64,000 bases of DNA, from positions 2,847,501-2,911,500 of the forward strand of contig OW285194.1 in the NCBI GenBank assembly GCA_935421135.1. Direction: 5' to 3'. Every line of letters starts with the position of its first letter. Position 1 is the stretch's first letter. Below the pieces are notes generated by a model. That model saw only the letters and a list, made by a program, of their open reading frames with translations, was not told the DNA's origin and searched no databases. This document shows, piece by piece, positions 32,703 through 45,072 of the stretch. The stretch is from Bugulina stolonifera. Lineage: Eukaryota; Bryozoa; Gymnolaemata; Cheilostomatida; Bugulidae. The position numbers and the translations under genes were made by a program.

Positions 32703-35700
32703 ATGTCAACAAGTAAAAAAGGTTAGTGCTAAATGAGGTAGTTGGTAACAATTGTGGATTGCTAATAGTAGTATGAGGTAAAAGAATAACTTACACCCTA
32801 CTATTTTGTATTTTTATAGGGGGGGAGAGCTCTCGTCAGGCCGAGCACACCTGTCAACTATGCGGTCTGGTTCTCAAAACAGCGTTTTCTCTAGACAGGC
32901 ACACGAAGAGAATGCATGCGCAGGCTCACCCACACAAGTGCCCGGTTTGTGGCGGATGTTTTGATGGGAGGAGAAAGCTAGGTCATCACATGAGACGATT
33001 TCATAGCGAGGCCAAGGCGGAAAAAGATGAGGGGGATGCAGAGAAGTTTGATGATGTTTTCTGGTCCAAACCTCCAACAGCTGAAGAGGGGGATGAGATG
33101 GGGGTGCTACTAGCCCGCTATTGGAGTTCGATCAGGTCCACAATACACTCTCGTCCTGTAGAAGACATTCTCAACATTCGAGTGTGGAGAGGGGAATGTG
33201 AAGATGAAGGAGATGAAGAGGTGTGGACTAAATTGAGAGCAATGTGGAAGAGAGTACCTTGTACTGTGAAGATTAACTGTAGCGCTGGAGTCATCCTCGA
33301 GCATAAGACCAGTGGAGAGTTGCGCTACTTTCACTCATCAAGCAACAATGCCGCGTTCTTCCCCAAGCCAAGACTGATCAGAGCAGAGAATGAGATGAGA
33401 GAGTTTTGCGAATCTGTGCAGGAGCTCGACTTGAGAGAGAGGTCAGCACAAAGGAGACCGAACACCACTTGGGTTTTACGTCACATTGCAAATTTGACAT
33501 TCTACATCTATAAACTCTTAGAGATTGGCAAGGTGGGTGGTGTAGTGAGCAAACTCCCAGACTACATACTTAACAACCGACATGTGATAGCACTAGATGT
33601 AGACTTTTGGGCCAGAGGAGGTGCCCGTCCCTACCCAGACAAATTGTGTTTCTTTAGATGTTTGGCCATGATGTATGACTGTAACTGCGACCCAAAGAAG
33701 GGATGTTGCTGTCATCGCCCCTCTCAGACCACAACACATCGCTTGTTTAAACAATACATGAGACAATCTAGATCTTCTTCCCCACCCTCATCAACTTTGT
33801 CAGACTTTCCCGGGGTGGGCGCGAGTGATCTGCTGGCCTTGGAAGATCATTTTGACATATCTATAATAGTCTTCTGCCTAACTGATGAGGGGGTAGCTCC
33901 GATAGTTTGGTCATCTGGGGCACGAAACAAAGCCAGTAAACTCTTTGTCAACATGTACGAAAAACACTTCAGCTGGATAAAGAATGTTGATTCGTTTGCC
34001 AGATGTTTCACCTGCAAGTTGTGCGATGGCGCTTTCACACGTTTGTCCAGCCTACGGCGACATAAGTGCTCGCCAGAGGAAGCATCGGTGTTTGTTTTCC
34101 CTGGTGGAACGTTTGGACCCCCGCCAACCATATTCACAAAACTCAAGCGAGTGGCGGGAATAGAGGTGGTGAACCCCGACCTCTTATACTACCCCTACTA
34201 TATCACCTATGATATTGAATGCTTCATGCCAAAAGACAACCTACAAACTAACACCTCCACAATGACTTTTAGTGCAAGACACGAGTTACTGAGCATATCT
34301 GTATGTTCTAACGTCCCGGGGTTTGAGCAGGCCAAGTGTTTTGTGAGGAGTGTCGACAGCAAGGATGGAACGAAGTGCATTCGTCAATTCGTCCAATACA
34401 TAGCAAAGATTGCTGACGTGGCAGGAGATTTGTTCGGAGAAAGATTCCGGGATGTACGCAAGCGACTCTCTACTTTCCTTGCGGATCGGGCGGATAGAGA
34501 AGAAGCCTTTGCTGACGAAAAGTTCTCTAACGTCTCGACTTACAGGGTGAAGTCCGGTCTCTCCGGATTAGAAAGAGAGTTAGAACAGCACATCTCCAGC
34601 GTTCCGGTGGTTGGTTTCAACTCACAAAAGTATGACCTAAATATACTAAAGGGACCTTTGCTTCGCTCTCTACAAGAGGAGGAGGGAGAAGATTTTGTCT
34701 TCATCGTTAAGCGTGTTAACAGTATGTCCTGCGTGGAGAGTAGACGTTTTAGGTTCCTTGACATATGCAACTTTATCGCACCGGGCTTCAACTACTCCAA
34801 ATACTTGAAGGCATTTGGTGTGTCAGAGAGTAAGGGATTCTTTCCTTACGACTGGGTAGATTCCCTGAGAAGGTTGGATTATTATGGACTCCCTCCCCGA
34901 GAGAGTTTTTTCAACTCGCTGACTCAGCAAGAATTGAGCGAGCAAGATTATCACCACTGTCAGGTCGTGTGGGAAAGAGAGAACATGGAAACGTTCAGGG
35001 ATTTTCTCATCTGGTACAACAACCTCGATGTGGCCCCATTCATCGAGGCCATTGCACGTCAGAGCTCTATCTATCGACAAAAGGGTATTGACATGTTGAA
35101 ATCCGCAATCTCGCTTCCAGGCTTGGCTATCAGATGGTTGTTTATGGAGGTGGAGGCCCGACCTTATGGCTACTCTCCTCCACAAGCCGCTCTTCCGCTG
35201 CATAGGTTAATGTCTCTCCGAGACGAACTTTGCAACTCGCAACCCATATGTCTGTTCGATGAGGAGAGCAAAAGTCTGTACCATACTCTTCGTGATAACC
35301 TCGTGGGAGGGCCGAGCATTATCTTTCACAGACATCATGAAGTTGGAGTGACCTCTATTCGAGAGAAGATGTATGGCACATCCGCAAAACCCTGTAGGTC
35401 CATTCTGGGAGTTGATGCCAATGCCCTCCACCTATACTGTATGATGGGGAATATGCCTACGGGTTATCCCAGGCGGAGGCTAGAGAGCCGAGGCTTTGCT
35501 CTAGAACCTATTAAAAAGTTCAGCAAAGTGGCGCATGGTTGGTTAGAGTTCCAATCGTGGAAGAGAGGAGAGGTCATCCTTCACCAACAGAATGGAGGAG
35601 AAATGAGGATAGGCTGTCACAACCTACCAGTGGATGGTTATAGCGAACAGAGTCGGACGGTGTACCAATTCCACGGTTGCTACTGGCATGGGCACGAGTG

Positions 35701-37370
35701 CGAGCTAGGAGGGAACGGAAAAGGTGTCAGAAACATGACGAATGAAGAGCTCCGGGTGGACACTGCAAGGAAAGAAGATTACATCAAGGCTCTAGGCTAT
35801 AAGCTCATCACCACTCGGCAGTGTGAGTGGGAAGCGCGAGTTCGTTCGGATGTAGAAGTTAGGACATTTCTCGCCATCTTCTTTTCTTCTCTCTATCCGG
35901 AGAGGGGTTACGTCAACCTCGATAAGATAATCAATAACATTCGTAGTGGAGAGTACTATGGTTTAGTGGAGTGTGACATTTCTGACCCGAAGAGCTAAAA
36001 GCGAAGTTCTCTGAGATGGCACCTATTTTCAAGAATATAAACGTGGGAAGAGAACACCTTAGCGAACACATGCGCGCTTTTGCCGAACAGAACGGATTCT
36101 TGAAGAGACCTCAGCGAATGCTCGTAGGGAGTCTTTTTGGCGAGCGAATCACACTACTCTCCGATCTGGCTAGATGGTATCTAGATCAAGGTTTGATAAT
36201 TACCAGGATCTATCAGTTTGTTCACTTTATCCCACGAGCCATCTACAAAGACTTTGGTTCTTCGGTCTCAGACGCAAGAAGAGGTGGGGATGTGAACCCC
36301 GACCTGGCCCTCTTGGCCAGCACCAGCAAGCTCGTTGGGAATTCAGCCTACGGAAAGACTATAACAAATAAAGAGAAACATAAGACTGTCAAGTATGTGG
36401 AGACAGTAGAGGAGGCGGCTGTCAAAGTGAGGAGTAGGCACTTTTCTAGTCTCAACGAAGTTGATGAAAACTACTTTGAGATAGAGCTTCACAAGAAAAA
36501 GGCAAGTGTTGACAATCTTTCTTTTTATTTTGATTCTTGATTTGACGAAACTTTTTCTGAGTGGTAGGGTAAACTCTCTCTCTCTTTCTTTCTTTTAGAT
36601 TCGAATGGATGTTCCATCTGTCGTAGGATTCGTTATCCTCCAGAGAGCCAAGTTGAGAATGCTAGAATTCTACTACGACTTTATGGATAGGTAAGTAGAA
36701 CTAGACTATACAAAGATTTTATCAAATCCTTCTCTATTTATTCTTTGGTGTCAACCTCCACCCCCCCCCCCCCCCTACAACCCGTTCGTTTTATTTTTAC
36801 AGATTCGTCAGCAGAGAGGACTTTGAGTACGTAGAAATGGACACGGATAGCGCTTACATGGCTCTGAGTGCTCGTAGTATAGATGAGGTCATCCGAAAAG
36901 ATAAAAAAGAAGAGTTCTACAGAGAATATGGTAGATGGTTTCCCAGACCCTTCTGCGATAGGCACAAGGGAGACTTTATTACGACCAAGGTGCTCGGCCA
37001 AGAGTGGGAGATGAGGGAATGTTGTGAGAAGGTGCAACGATACGAAACACGAACCCCCGGCCTGTTTAAGGAGGAGTTTCGGGGGGAGGGGGTCATCGCG
37101 CTCAACTCAAAAACATACTTTTGCTGGTCCGCTGATGGTGATAGCAAGTATAGCAGCAAAGGACTAAACAAAAGAGGAAACGCCCTAACCAAAGAGAAGT
37201 TCCTCTCCGTGCTCAGGACAGGGGAGTCGGTGAGAGGGGACAATCGGGGTTTTATCAGAAGAGGAAACCAAACGTATAGCTACACCCAGCTAAAGACCGG
37301 ACTCACCTACTTCTATGGTAAGCGGAAGGTTGCAGAAGACGGGGTGAGTACGAGTCCTATAGAATGCTAG
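32703..37370 (+). pseudogene. E2 B-family DNA polymerase with embedded Vsr-like nuclease; nearly intact, one frameshift
   Basis: Exons are 32703-32721, 32820-36501, 36599-36690 and 36803-37370. The only break seen is a one-base loss at about 35984, which leads to TAA at 35996-35998. Counting codons through it, motifs fall at: OTU-like Cys 283 and His 389; exonuclease Asp471/Glu473, Asp612 and Asp743; motif A Asp872; Vsr-like Asp945, His958, Cys960, His963, His965, Cys967 and Cys1008; motif B Lys1177, Asn1181, Tyr1184 and Gly1185; motif C Asp1278 and Asp1280; about 1,453 residues in all. B-family polymerases of this long branch copy linear DNA, usually from a protein primer; the priming mode here is inferred. 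The GC-AG intron is at 36502-36598. The rightward gene starts from a TATA box beside the inverted array. Confidence 0.85.
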
Positions 37371-38270
<900 letters not shown>

Positions 38271-38831
38271 CATTACTCTAACCCGTATTTTCCTTCGCTT
38301 CACCCTACTCCAGCCGACGGTCCGCCCGCGAGGGCCGCGACGGGTCGTTGGGGCGGGAGGGCGGGGGAGGGGCGGGGGATGGGCGGGGGGAGGGCGGCGT
38401 GGGGCCACGGCTGGACTCGCAAACGAGAACCGCCGTGAGGCGGAGGGCGAGGCGGAGGGGTTTGGGGTGGGGAGGGGTGGGGAGGGGCGGGGACGGGTGG
38501 AGGGAGGACGGGTGGGGTTCGCGGGGTGGGGGGAGGGGGGGCGCGCGCGTACGCGCGCCCCCTCGCCCGAGCCGTGGGACGGGGCGAGGGCGGGGCGCGG
38601 GGTTTGCTCTTTAGACTGGGTTCCGCGGAACAGCCGATGAGGTTTTTGAAACCCCACCCGCGATGGGGGGGAGTAGGTTCTAGGGCTTTGCACATAGAGT
38701 GAGGTTTAGGGGAGAGGAGGGGGCGAGAGGACGGGTGGGGTGCTCGTCCGCCCGGGGAGTTTTTGGATCTAGGGCTTGTACGACGCGGAAATGGCCGGGT
38801 GTCTGTGTAGATCTGCACTGACTATACTACT
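38271..38831 (-). repeat. E2 right terminal inverted repeat
   Basis: 561 bp, complementary to 29123-29699 apart from tract-length changes. The target duplication TTCATA follows. Confidence 0.9.
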
Positions 38832-38860
38832 TTCATATTTTGCAAAATGATACATTGTAG

Positions 38861-41800
38861 TTCGATAGGAGAGCACGTGCTGTTAATATAGCCCAGTTTG
38901 ACCAGAGAACCAATAAACCACATTTAGATGAAAGAGCCTTCACCGAGATAATTCAATCTATCAGAGATAACCGACCCGTCATTGTCATCTCTGTCGGAGG
39001 TGTTGCAAGATCTGGGAAATCTTTTCTTCTGAATCTCTTCGTCAACTACCTGACCTTTGTTGAACAGGTAGCTGTGCACTTACGTTTAAGATATAAATAA
39101 ATACATTTCTCACCTTTCTCACCTATCTGGTCAGACCCCATTTTGGCTACCGCACTGCAGGCTGCCAAGCTCAATCAGTCAGTGTCATCTAGTCGACCCT
39201 CAGTGACCTCCTGCATCTGTTCCCATTGCTTTAGGCCGCTTTTTATTATGTCCATCCATTTGCTGTTGGGCCTAATAAATGATAATAAAAATATTTGTGG
39301 TGCCAAGCAGAGCAAGTAGAGCTAATTGAGGGGCCACCGCGGCTCCTAGAACTGGATATTATTATAGCCCCTACATTGTGTGTGGAACGGATGGACAATC
39401 TTCTTTGGGACAAAAATCTCCAGGTCATTGGTGGGACTCGAACCCATGACTTTGCAGATAACTTGCGTCATTGCTGCAAGACAAGAGTAACTAACCCTAG
39501 ACCACTTGGTCACCAACAAACGTACATTGTAGAAGTAGATGAATAGTTGGTGCATGTATCTTTGTTCAGTAAATTCTAGAAGTGACATCATACTACACAA
39601 TTGATTCCTAGCCAAAATTATTGACAAGTTTGACCAGTTCAATTGTCCATGTACTCATTATGCTTATCAGAGAGGCGACGATGTAGGGTGGGAGAACTCC
39701 AATACACCATTGCAAGGAGGCCATTGGGCACAAAGTAGAACTGCTGTGACATTAGGAATTTGGATGTGGAGCAGACCATTTCTCATTAGGCAGAGGGATG
39801 GTAGCCAGGTGAGATAGCTAAACACTAATTTCGGAAGTACATATACATACATGTGAGTAAATGACACTAGAGATGATAATACAATCATATCGACCCACAG
39901 CGCACTTTTGGAGATTGAATGTCCACTCACAGTTGTTTTCCCTTGAATGTGTGACATAGATTATGGGTTACATGCAGTATTAATATACCAGTGTTATTCA
40001 TTGGTCACTCAGTGTTCCTTTACATATTATTTATAAGTTGCCATATTTTGTTCACCGCATAATTAAGAGTTATCTTCTCGGTGACAATGTTGGAAGTGCT
40101 GAACAAATGCTAGAGGTAAGGTTTATCCACCATGAGGTGGTTGAAATTCTGCGATAAAACTATCAGATATTTATCTCAATATCTAAATATTACTATTATA
40201 TGAGATTATATTTATAATATATTAATATTAACATTTGCACTTCTTGTAAGTTATCCAATTATTGTCTGCATGTCATTATCAAAATTAAAGTCTAGCTGAT
40301 GATTGATGAATGAAAGCTTGGGGCATTAATTATAAATGCTTTATCTTTTTTGTGGCAAGAGTTTATGAGTTTTAAAATATTTGTTCACTAATGCTACGAT
40401 TGGCTGTTGATGTTTTTATAAGATGTTGGGGTGCAAAATCCTTTTTGGTCTTAGTAAGTTATGAAGAGCAGTGAATAAATAGTTACTAGATGGAGGATTT
40501 CATTAATTTTTCTGCTGTAGTTACCAAAACTCGTACAATTGAACCTAAGCATTATTGTGGGCGTTTCAAAGTACTTAGTACTTGGGAAAATATTGCACTT
40601 GTTTACTAGTCATCTGTAATGATTAATCCTACTACAAGTGTAATTTCTTCATTGAGCATCTGATGTACAATGTAGGTCTACGTCTTGTTAGTGGACTCCC
40701 AAGGAACGGGAGACAACAGAAGAAGTGACGTAAACTTAGACTCATTGGTCATGTATATTAGTCTGCAGATTTCATCTGTTCAAGTGATTAACGTTCAGAG
40801 ATACCTCACATCCAAAGAGATGATGGGACTGCAGGTAAGTACTGTACACAGCTCTTACCGCCTCTATCTACCCTCTAGATAAGTGAAACGACTCCCACTA
40901 CCAGTATGTACTAACAGGTACATGTACTTTATGTTTTGGACAACAGGGAATCAATGACGAGGATTATATTATAATGTAAACTGAATGGAGTATAATACTA
41001 CACCAAAGCATGCAGTTTGTAAAACTTGTTACAAAAGTTATGATTTGAAATAATTGTAAACTACATGTAATATGGTAGGAAGAACTCACTTCGTTGCATT
41101 CGAAATTTTTTGGAAAATAACCATATGAAGATTAAATCAACTTTCGTACCAAATGCAACATACAAGCAATAATATTGAAGCACAGCGGTCTTCCATAAAC
41201 ATGTGACAGCTTATGGACACTTATGCAGGCAACTCTGCGAACCTAAAATAAGTAGGCAGGTTACACTAATGTTTTAATCTGGTCTTGTAAACTTATAAAT
41301 GCATTCCTGAGTAGTCTTCTTGTAATCGCTGCACATGTACATTGTATTTCATATGTGTGCATACTGAGAATACTGTATACCAGGTACATTTTGTCGATTG
41401 GCTGTTATACATATTATTATACTCAACAGCTTTGTGCAGAATATGCTGATGTGGGAGCAGCCAGTAGCCGTTCTGAGAGAAAAGATAAATTCTTGTTCCA
41501 ATCCCTCATGTTTGTTGTACGTGACTACCAGAGTGGAACCGACTATGGTGAAGACCGGACACTATTTGAAGGAATAGTAAGTGATTAGCTACGTGTGTAT
41601 CTAACCCACATAATTACATAAATAAATACGACAGCATTGTGCAGCAAACCATTGAGTGTCAGTTCTTATGTAAGCTTAATATACTCAATCTGCATACAGT
41701 GTACTGTTTCGATGTTTAACACCTCATCAGTGCAGCTCAGAGTTATGCCTGGGAGAACACCTTGGCAATACTGTGTATATACAGCAAAGCGTATTTAAAA

Positions 41801-44800
41801 AGTGTGAAATCCACTGAACCAAAGTTCTCAAGCTGCCAGAGACAGCGAGAATTGCATAATGCCACCAGTTCAGTGTATTTCCCAGGTTAATATACACGTA
41901 AATTCAGTGCTATCATAATTATTATTACAAGCACTTCGTCCTTGGTCTGCGACGCAAGTCTCACTGCATTAGTTGCTCGCTTCGCTCGCGTGTAATGATG
42001 GCTTGTGTTTATGTGCTGTGGTCATGCATGCATGTCTGGGGACCCGATCCCAAAGTCCTAGCACCACTCAGAACCAAGATCTTCACCGGCAGCATTGTAA
42101 CATATATAAATCAAGTGTCTAAGAGGATCTCCGCTCCTGGCATAACCCGAGTTCCAACACTTACTTGGCGGGTGGGTTGGGTGGAGCACTCAACCCACCC
42201 TAGGTCGGGTTCGAGTGTCTAAGGCTAGGGACCTAACCCTGCAGCGATGCAGGGGAACCCGGTTCCAAGGTTCTAGCGTCACCCGGAGCCGAGATCCTGA
42301 CCGGCAGCATTGCAAAATATATGAATTGTCTCAATTTTCGACCCCAAATCTGATTGGAGGATGGCAGACCGTAAACCGTAGACCGTAAACCGTAGACCGT
42401 TCCGTCTTTAGTTATATGATTATCATTTGCTACACGTAGATGTGTCCCAACCGTTCTGCCGATTCAAATCTTTAGGATTTTTCTATCCCATTTTTTATGC
42501 TTTTGGCTATATATTTCCATGCTATCTTGGAATTTCTAACAATTGTGATGTTAGAATAGTTTGCGATGATGAAAATGAAAAAATAACCTCCTTTGTGATT
42601 TACATGACTGTATGCCATGCCACTTTCGTGAAGCACAAATTTTACTTTCAGCTGAAGGAGGTTGACAGTGATGACTTGAGAGATGTAGTAGTGGGAATAA
42701 ACAATGCATTCAAGTCAATTAACGCATACAACTTACCGTATCCCGGAGATAAAATAGCCTTTGCTAGTGAAGAAAGTCATCACTGGTGTTTATCTGGTAA
42801 GTAGAGAAGCTCTAAATAATGGGAACAACTGACACTCTCATGTACCAGTTGATTAAACACAATTATGTGTGTAGGTGAACATGTGTGTGTGTGTATTATT
42901 ATGATGTTGTTATTCAGACGTACCAAACCACTTTGTGCAAATGGTGAAGGGTCTCATCAAAATCTTGTGTAACATGGAGTCTGTACGAGAGCATAAGCAG
43001 AGCTGGTCATCTGCAGAGGAACTACTAACTCAGTTCAAGGTACTGATAATCGTATTAGTAAGAATGTTGATAGCTTTTGCCTTACCTCTAGTCACCTAGC
43101 TCTAGTTACTTACCCCTAGTCACTTACCTCTAGCCACTTATCTCTAGTCACTTACCTCTAGTTACTTACCTCTGGTCACTTACTTCTAGTCACTTACCTC
43201 TAGTTACTTACTAATCTAGTCACTTGCCTCTAGTCACCTACCTCTAGTCACTTACCTCTGGTCACTTACTTCTAGTCACTTACCTCTAGTTACTTACTTC
43301 TAGTCACTTACCTCTAGTCACTTACCTCTGGTCACTTATTTCTGGTCACTTACTTCTGGTCACTTACTTCTAGTCACTTGCCTTTAGTCACCAACCTCTA
43401 GTCACCTACCTCTAGTCACTTACCTCTAGTCACTTACCTCTGGTCACTTACTTCTAGTCACCTACCTCTAGTGACCTACATTGTAGCATGTCACTACATT
43501 GTAAGATGCATATCAACCATTGGTTGTATTCCTTCCACTGATGTTTCATCATTTCCGTATTGCAGGTGCTGAAGTATCATCTGGAGAACGACAAATTGCC
43601 ACAAATCAGTACTCCAGAGGAAGTGCTCCAGGAAGCTGTTTTATATAACGCATTTACCAGCGCACAAAGAGAACTTGTGAAAGGGTTGAACCATCTGGTA
43701 GGCTAATATACACTGTATTCATGTACATGTATGTCTATCCTGATGTTTGAGTTTGACTTCAATTCCCCAACTGATAATAGACTAGGTGCATTCTTCATGT
43801 TCTTCTCCAGGTTTGCTTTCAAATCATTAGCTCATTTCGGACCGAATACTCTCTTGCAAATACTGTGATTACTCTGTGATGACAAACCACTGCATGCAGC
43901 AGTTGATTATCTTTTTAGAGACGCCAGCCAGGACATGCACAGCAAGATGTGGAGCAGCATTTCAATGCTGAAGTAGACAAGGCTAGAGAGGTGTTCAGAA
44001 AAGTTGGGCGGTCTCATAAATATGGCGGCTCCCGGATATGGCGGTAACTATTTTGAATAGTCTAAAACGGGATCCTGTATTGCCTTTATGTAGCTTGTGT
44101 ATGTCTGGTACATGTATTAAAACTGTAATGTTTTTTCTTAGACTATGTGTGATGCATAACATTCACCTTTCAGTAAACAGTTAAACCTTATAATACACTT
44201 TAATTGGTTTATGGAGAGAGTTTACTACGCCTTTCAAAAAAAATACTGTGCATATACTGATGCATTACAATTGATTGAATAATGCTAGTTAATCATTGTA
44301 GACAATAGAAATACGTAAAAATACTATTTACTTTAGGAAATATGAAGATATGCTTACTAAAGCCTTTGAAGCTGCCTATGAGAGCACAAAACTCAATTTT
44401 CAGTTTGAAAGACAAATAGGAAAGCTAGAGCATGAATATGGTGAGGTACAAGTAAAGCTGGGAAGACAGGCAGAGAAGTTTTCTACAGAAGTGGGGCAGT
44501 TAAGAGGGCTGGTGATGAAGACAAAGCAAGAACAAGCAGAGGAAGCAGAACTCTACCAGGCAAGAGAAGAGAGTATGAAGTGCCAGATTGAACAACTGCA
44601 GCAGGAACTAAAGAGGGCACGGAATGACGAGGAAAAGGAAAGGCTAGTAGCAATCATCAATCAACACAAAAGTGAAACGCAGCAGATGAGGCAGGAATAT
44701 GAAAGTCATAGAAAGGAATTCAGTAGGCAGATTGAAAAAATGGCCAAATCCATGAAGGAAATGGAACTTTCCCAGCAGAGAATAGCTGAACAGCAGAAAA

Positions 44801-45072
44801 AAGCTACTGAGCAGCTCAGGGAAGACTTGGAACAAGAGCAGGAGCGAAGGAGAATTCAGGAAGAAGAGCAGAGTAAAAACTCATCTAGTTTTCTCGATCC
44901 ATTTAGTAAGTTCATCAAACCTCTTATAGTTGGCGCAGTTACTGGGGGATTATCAGGAGGCCCAATTGGAGCACTGACAGGTGCTCTAGGCGCTTTTGGG
45001 ATTGAATGTGGAGGTTTGTTGGGTAAAGCAGTAACGTCATCTAAGTCGTCTGATGAAACCAAGGCTGCATAA
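38861..45072 (+). CDS. GBP/atlastin-family large GTPase, nine exons, 5' exon missing
   Basis: Exons 38861-39067, 39671-39808, 40676-40834, 41430-41576, 42652-42796, 42918-43039, 43566-43697, 43919-44043 and 44337-45072 join in frame to 636 residues. GTPase signatures: P-loop GGVARSGKSFLLN (exon 1), DSQGT (exon 3) and the guanine-specificity RD in VVRDY (exon 4). An LPYPG motif and a helical middle domain follow. The last exon is a long charged coiled coil, then a Gly-rich hydrophobic segment (LIVGAVTGGLSGGPIGALTG) near the C-terminus that could insert into membranes. These proteins dimerise on GTP and remodel membranes: GBPs in cell-autonomous defence, atlastins in ER fusion. The coiled coil plus single hydrophobic hairpin fits a GBP-like role better, but this is inference. 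The first visible exon already aligns inside the GTPase domain, so an upstream exon with the start codon exists beyond E2 or is lost. Confidence 0.85.
39281..39516 (-). mobile_element. tRNA-derived SINE in intron 1 of the GTPase gene
   Basis: This is the reverse complement of the family at 21412-21657: tRNA-like head with GGTCTAGGGTTAGTTA and ATGGGTTCGAGTCCCACC, then a CTAGGAGCCGCGGTGG body. Confidence 0.75.
42039..42325 (+). repeat. Duplicated about 77-bp motif in an intron of the GTPase gene
   Basis: GGGGACCCGATCCCAAAGTCCTAGC (42039) and GGGAACCCGGTTCCAAGGTTCTAGC (42250) each continue with CCGGCAGCATTG and an AT-rich end. They are diverged and could be halves of a repeat element. Near 42370 there is also a short GTAAACCGTAGACC tandem. 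Confidence 0.5.
43075..43480 (+). repeat. 14-bp minisatellite in an intron of the GTPase gene
   Basis: The unit is CTTACCTCTAGTCA with variants (GGTCA, CTTCTAG), for about 28 copies. Many copies contain a splice-donor-like or acceptor-like CTAG/TAG but no coding sequence. Confidence 0.85.

Noticed and set aside
42427..42804. 125-codon frame as a separate gene
   Set aside because: Its second half is exon 5 of the GTPase gene after a good acceptor at 42650; the first half is intron read-through.
43075..43480. CRISPR-like array
   Set aside because: There are no distinct spacers; the units are contiguous variants of 14 bp in a eukaryotic intron.
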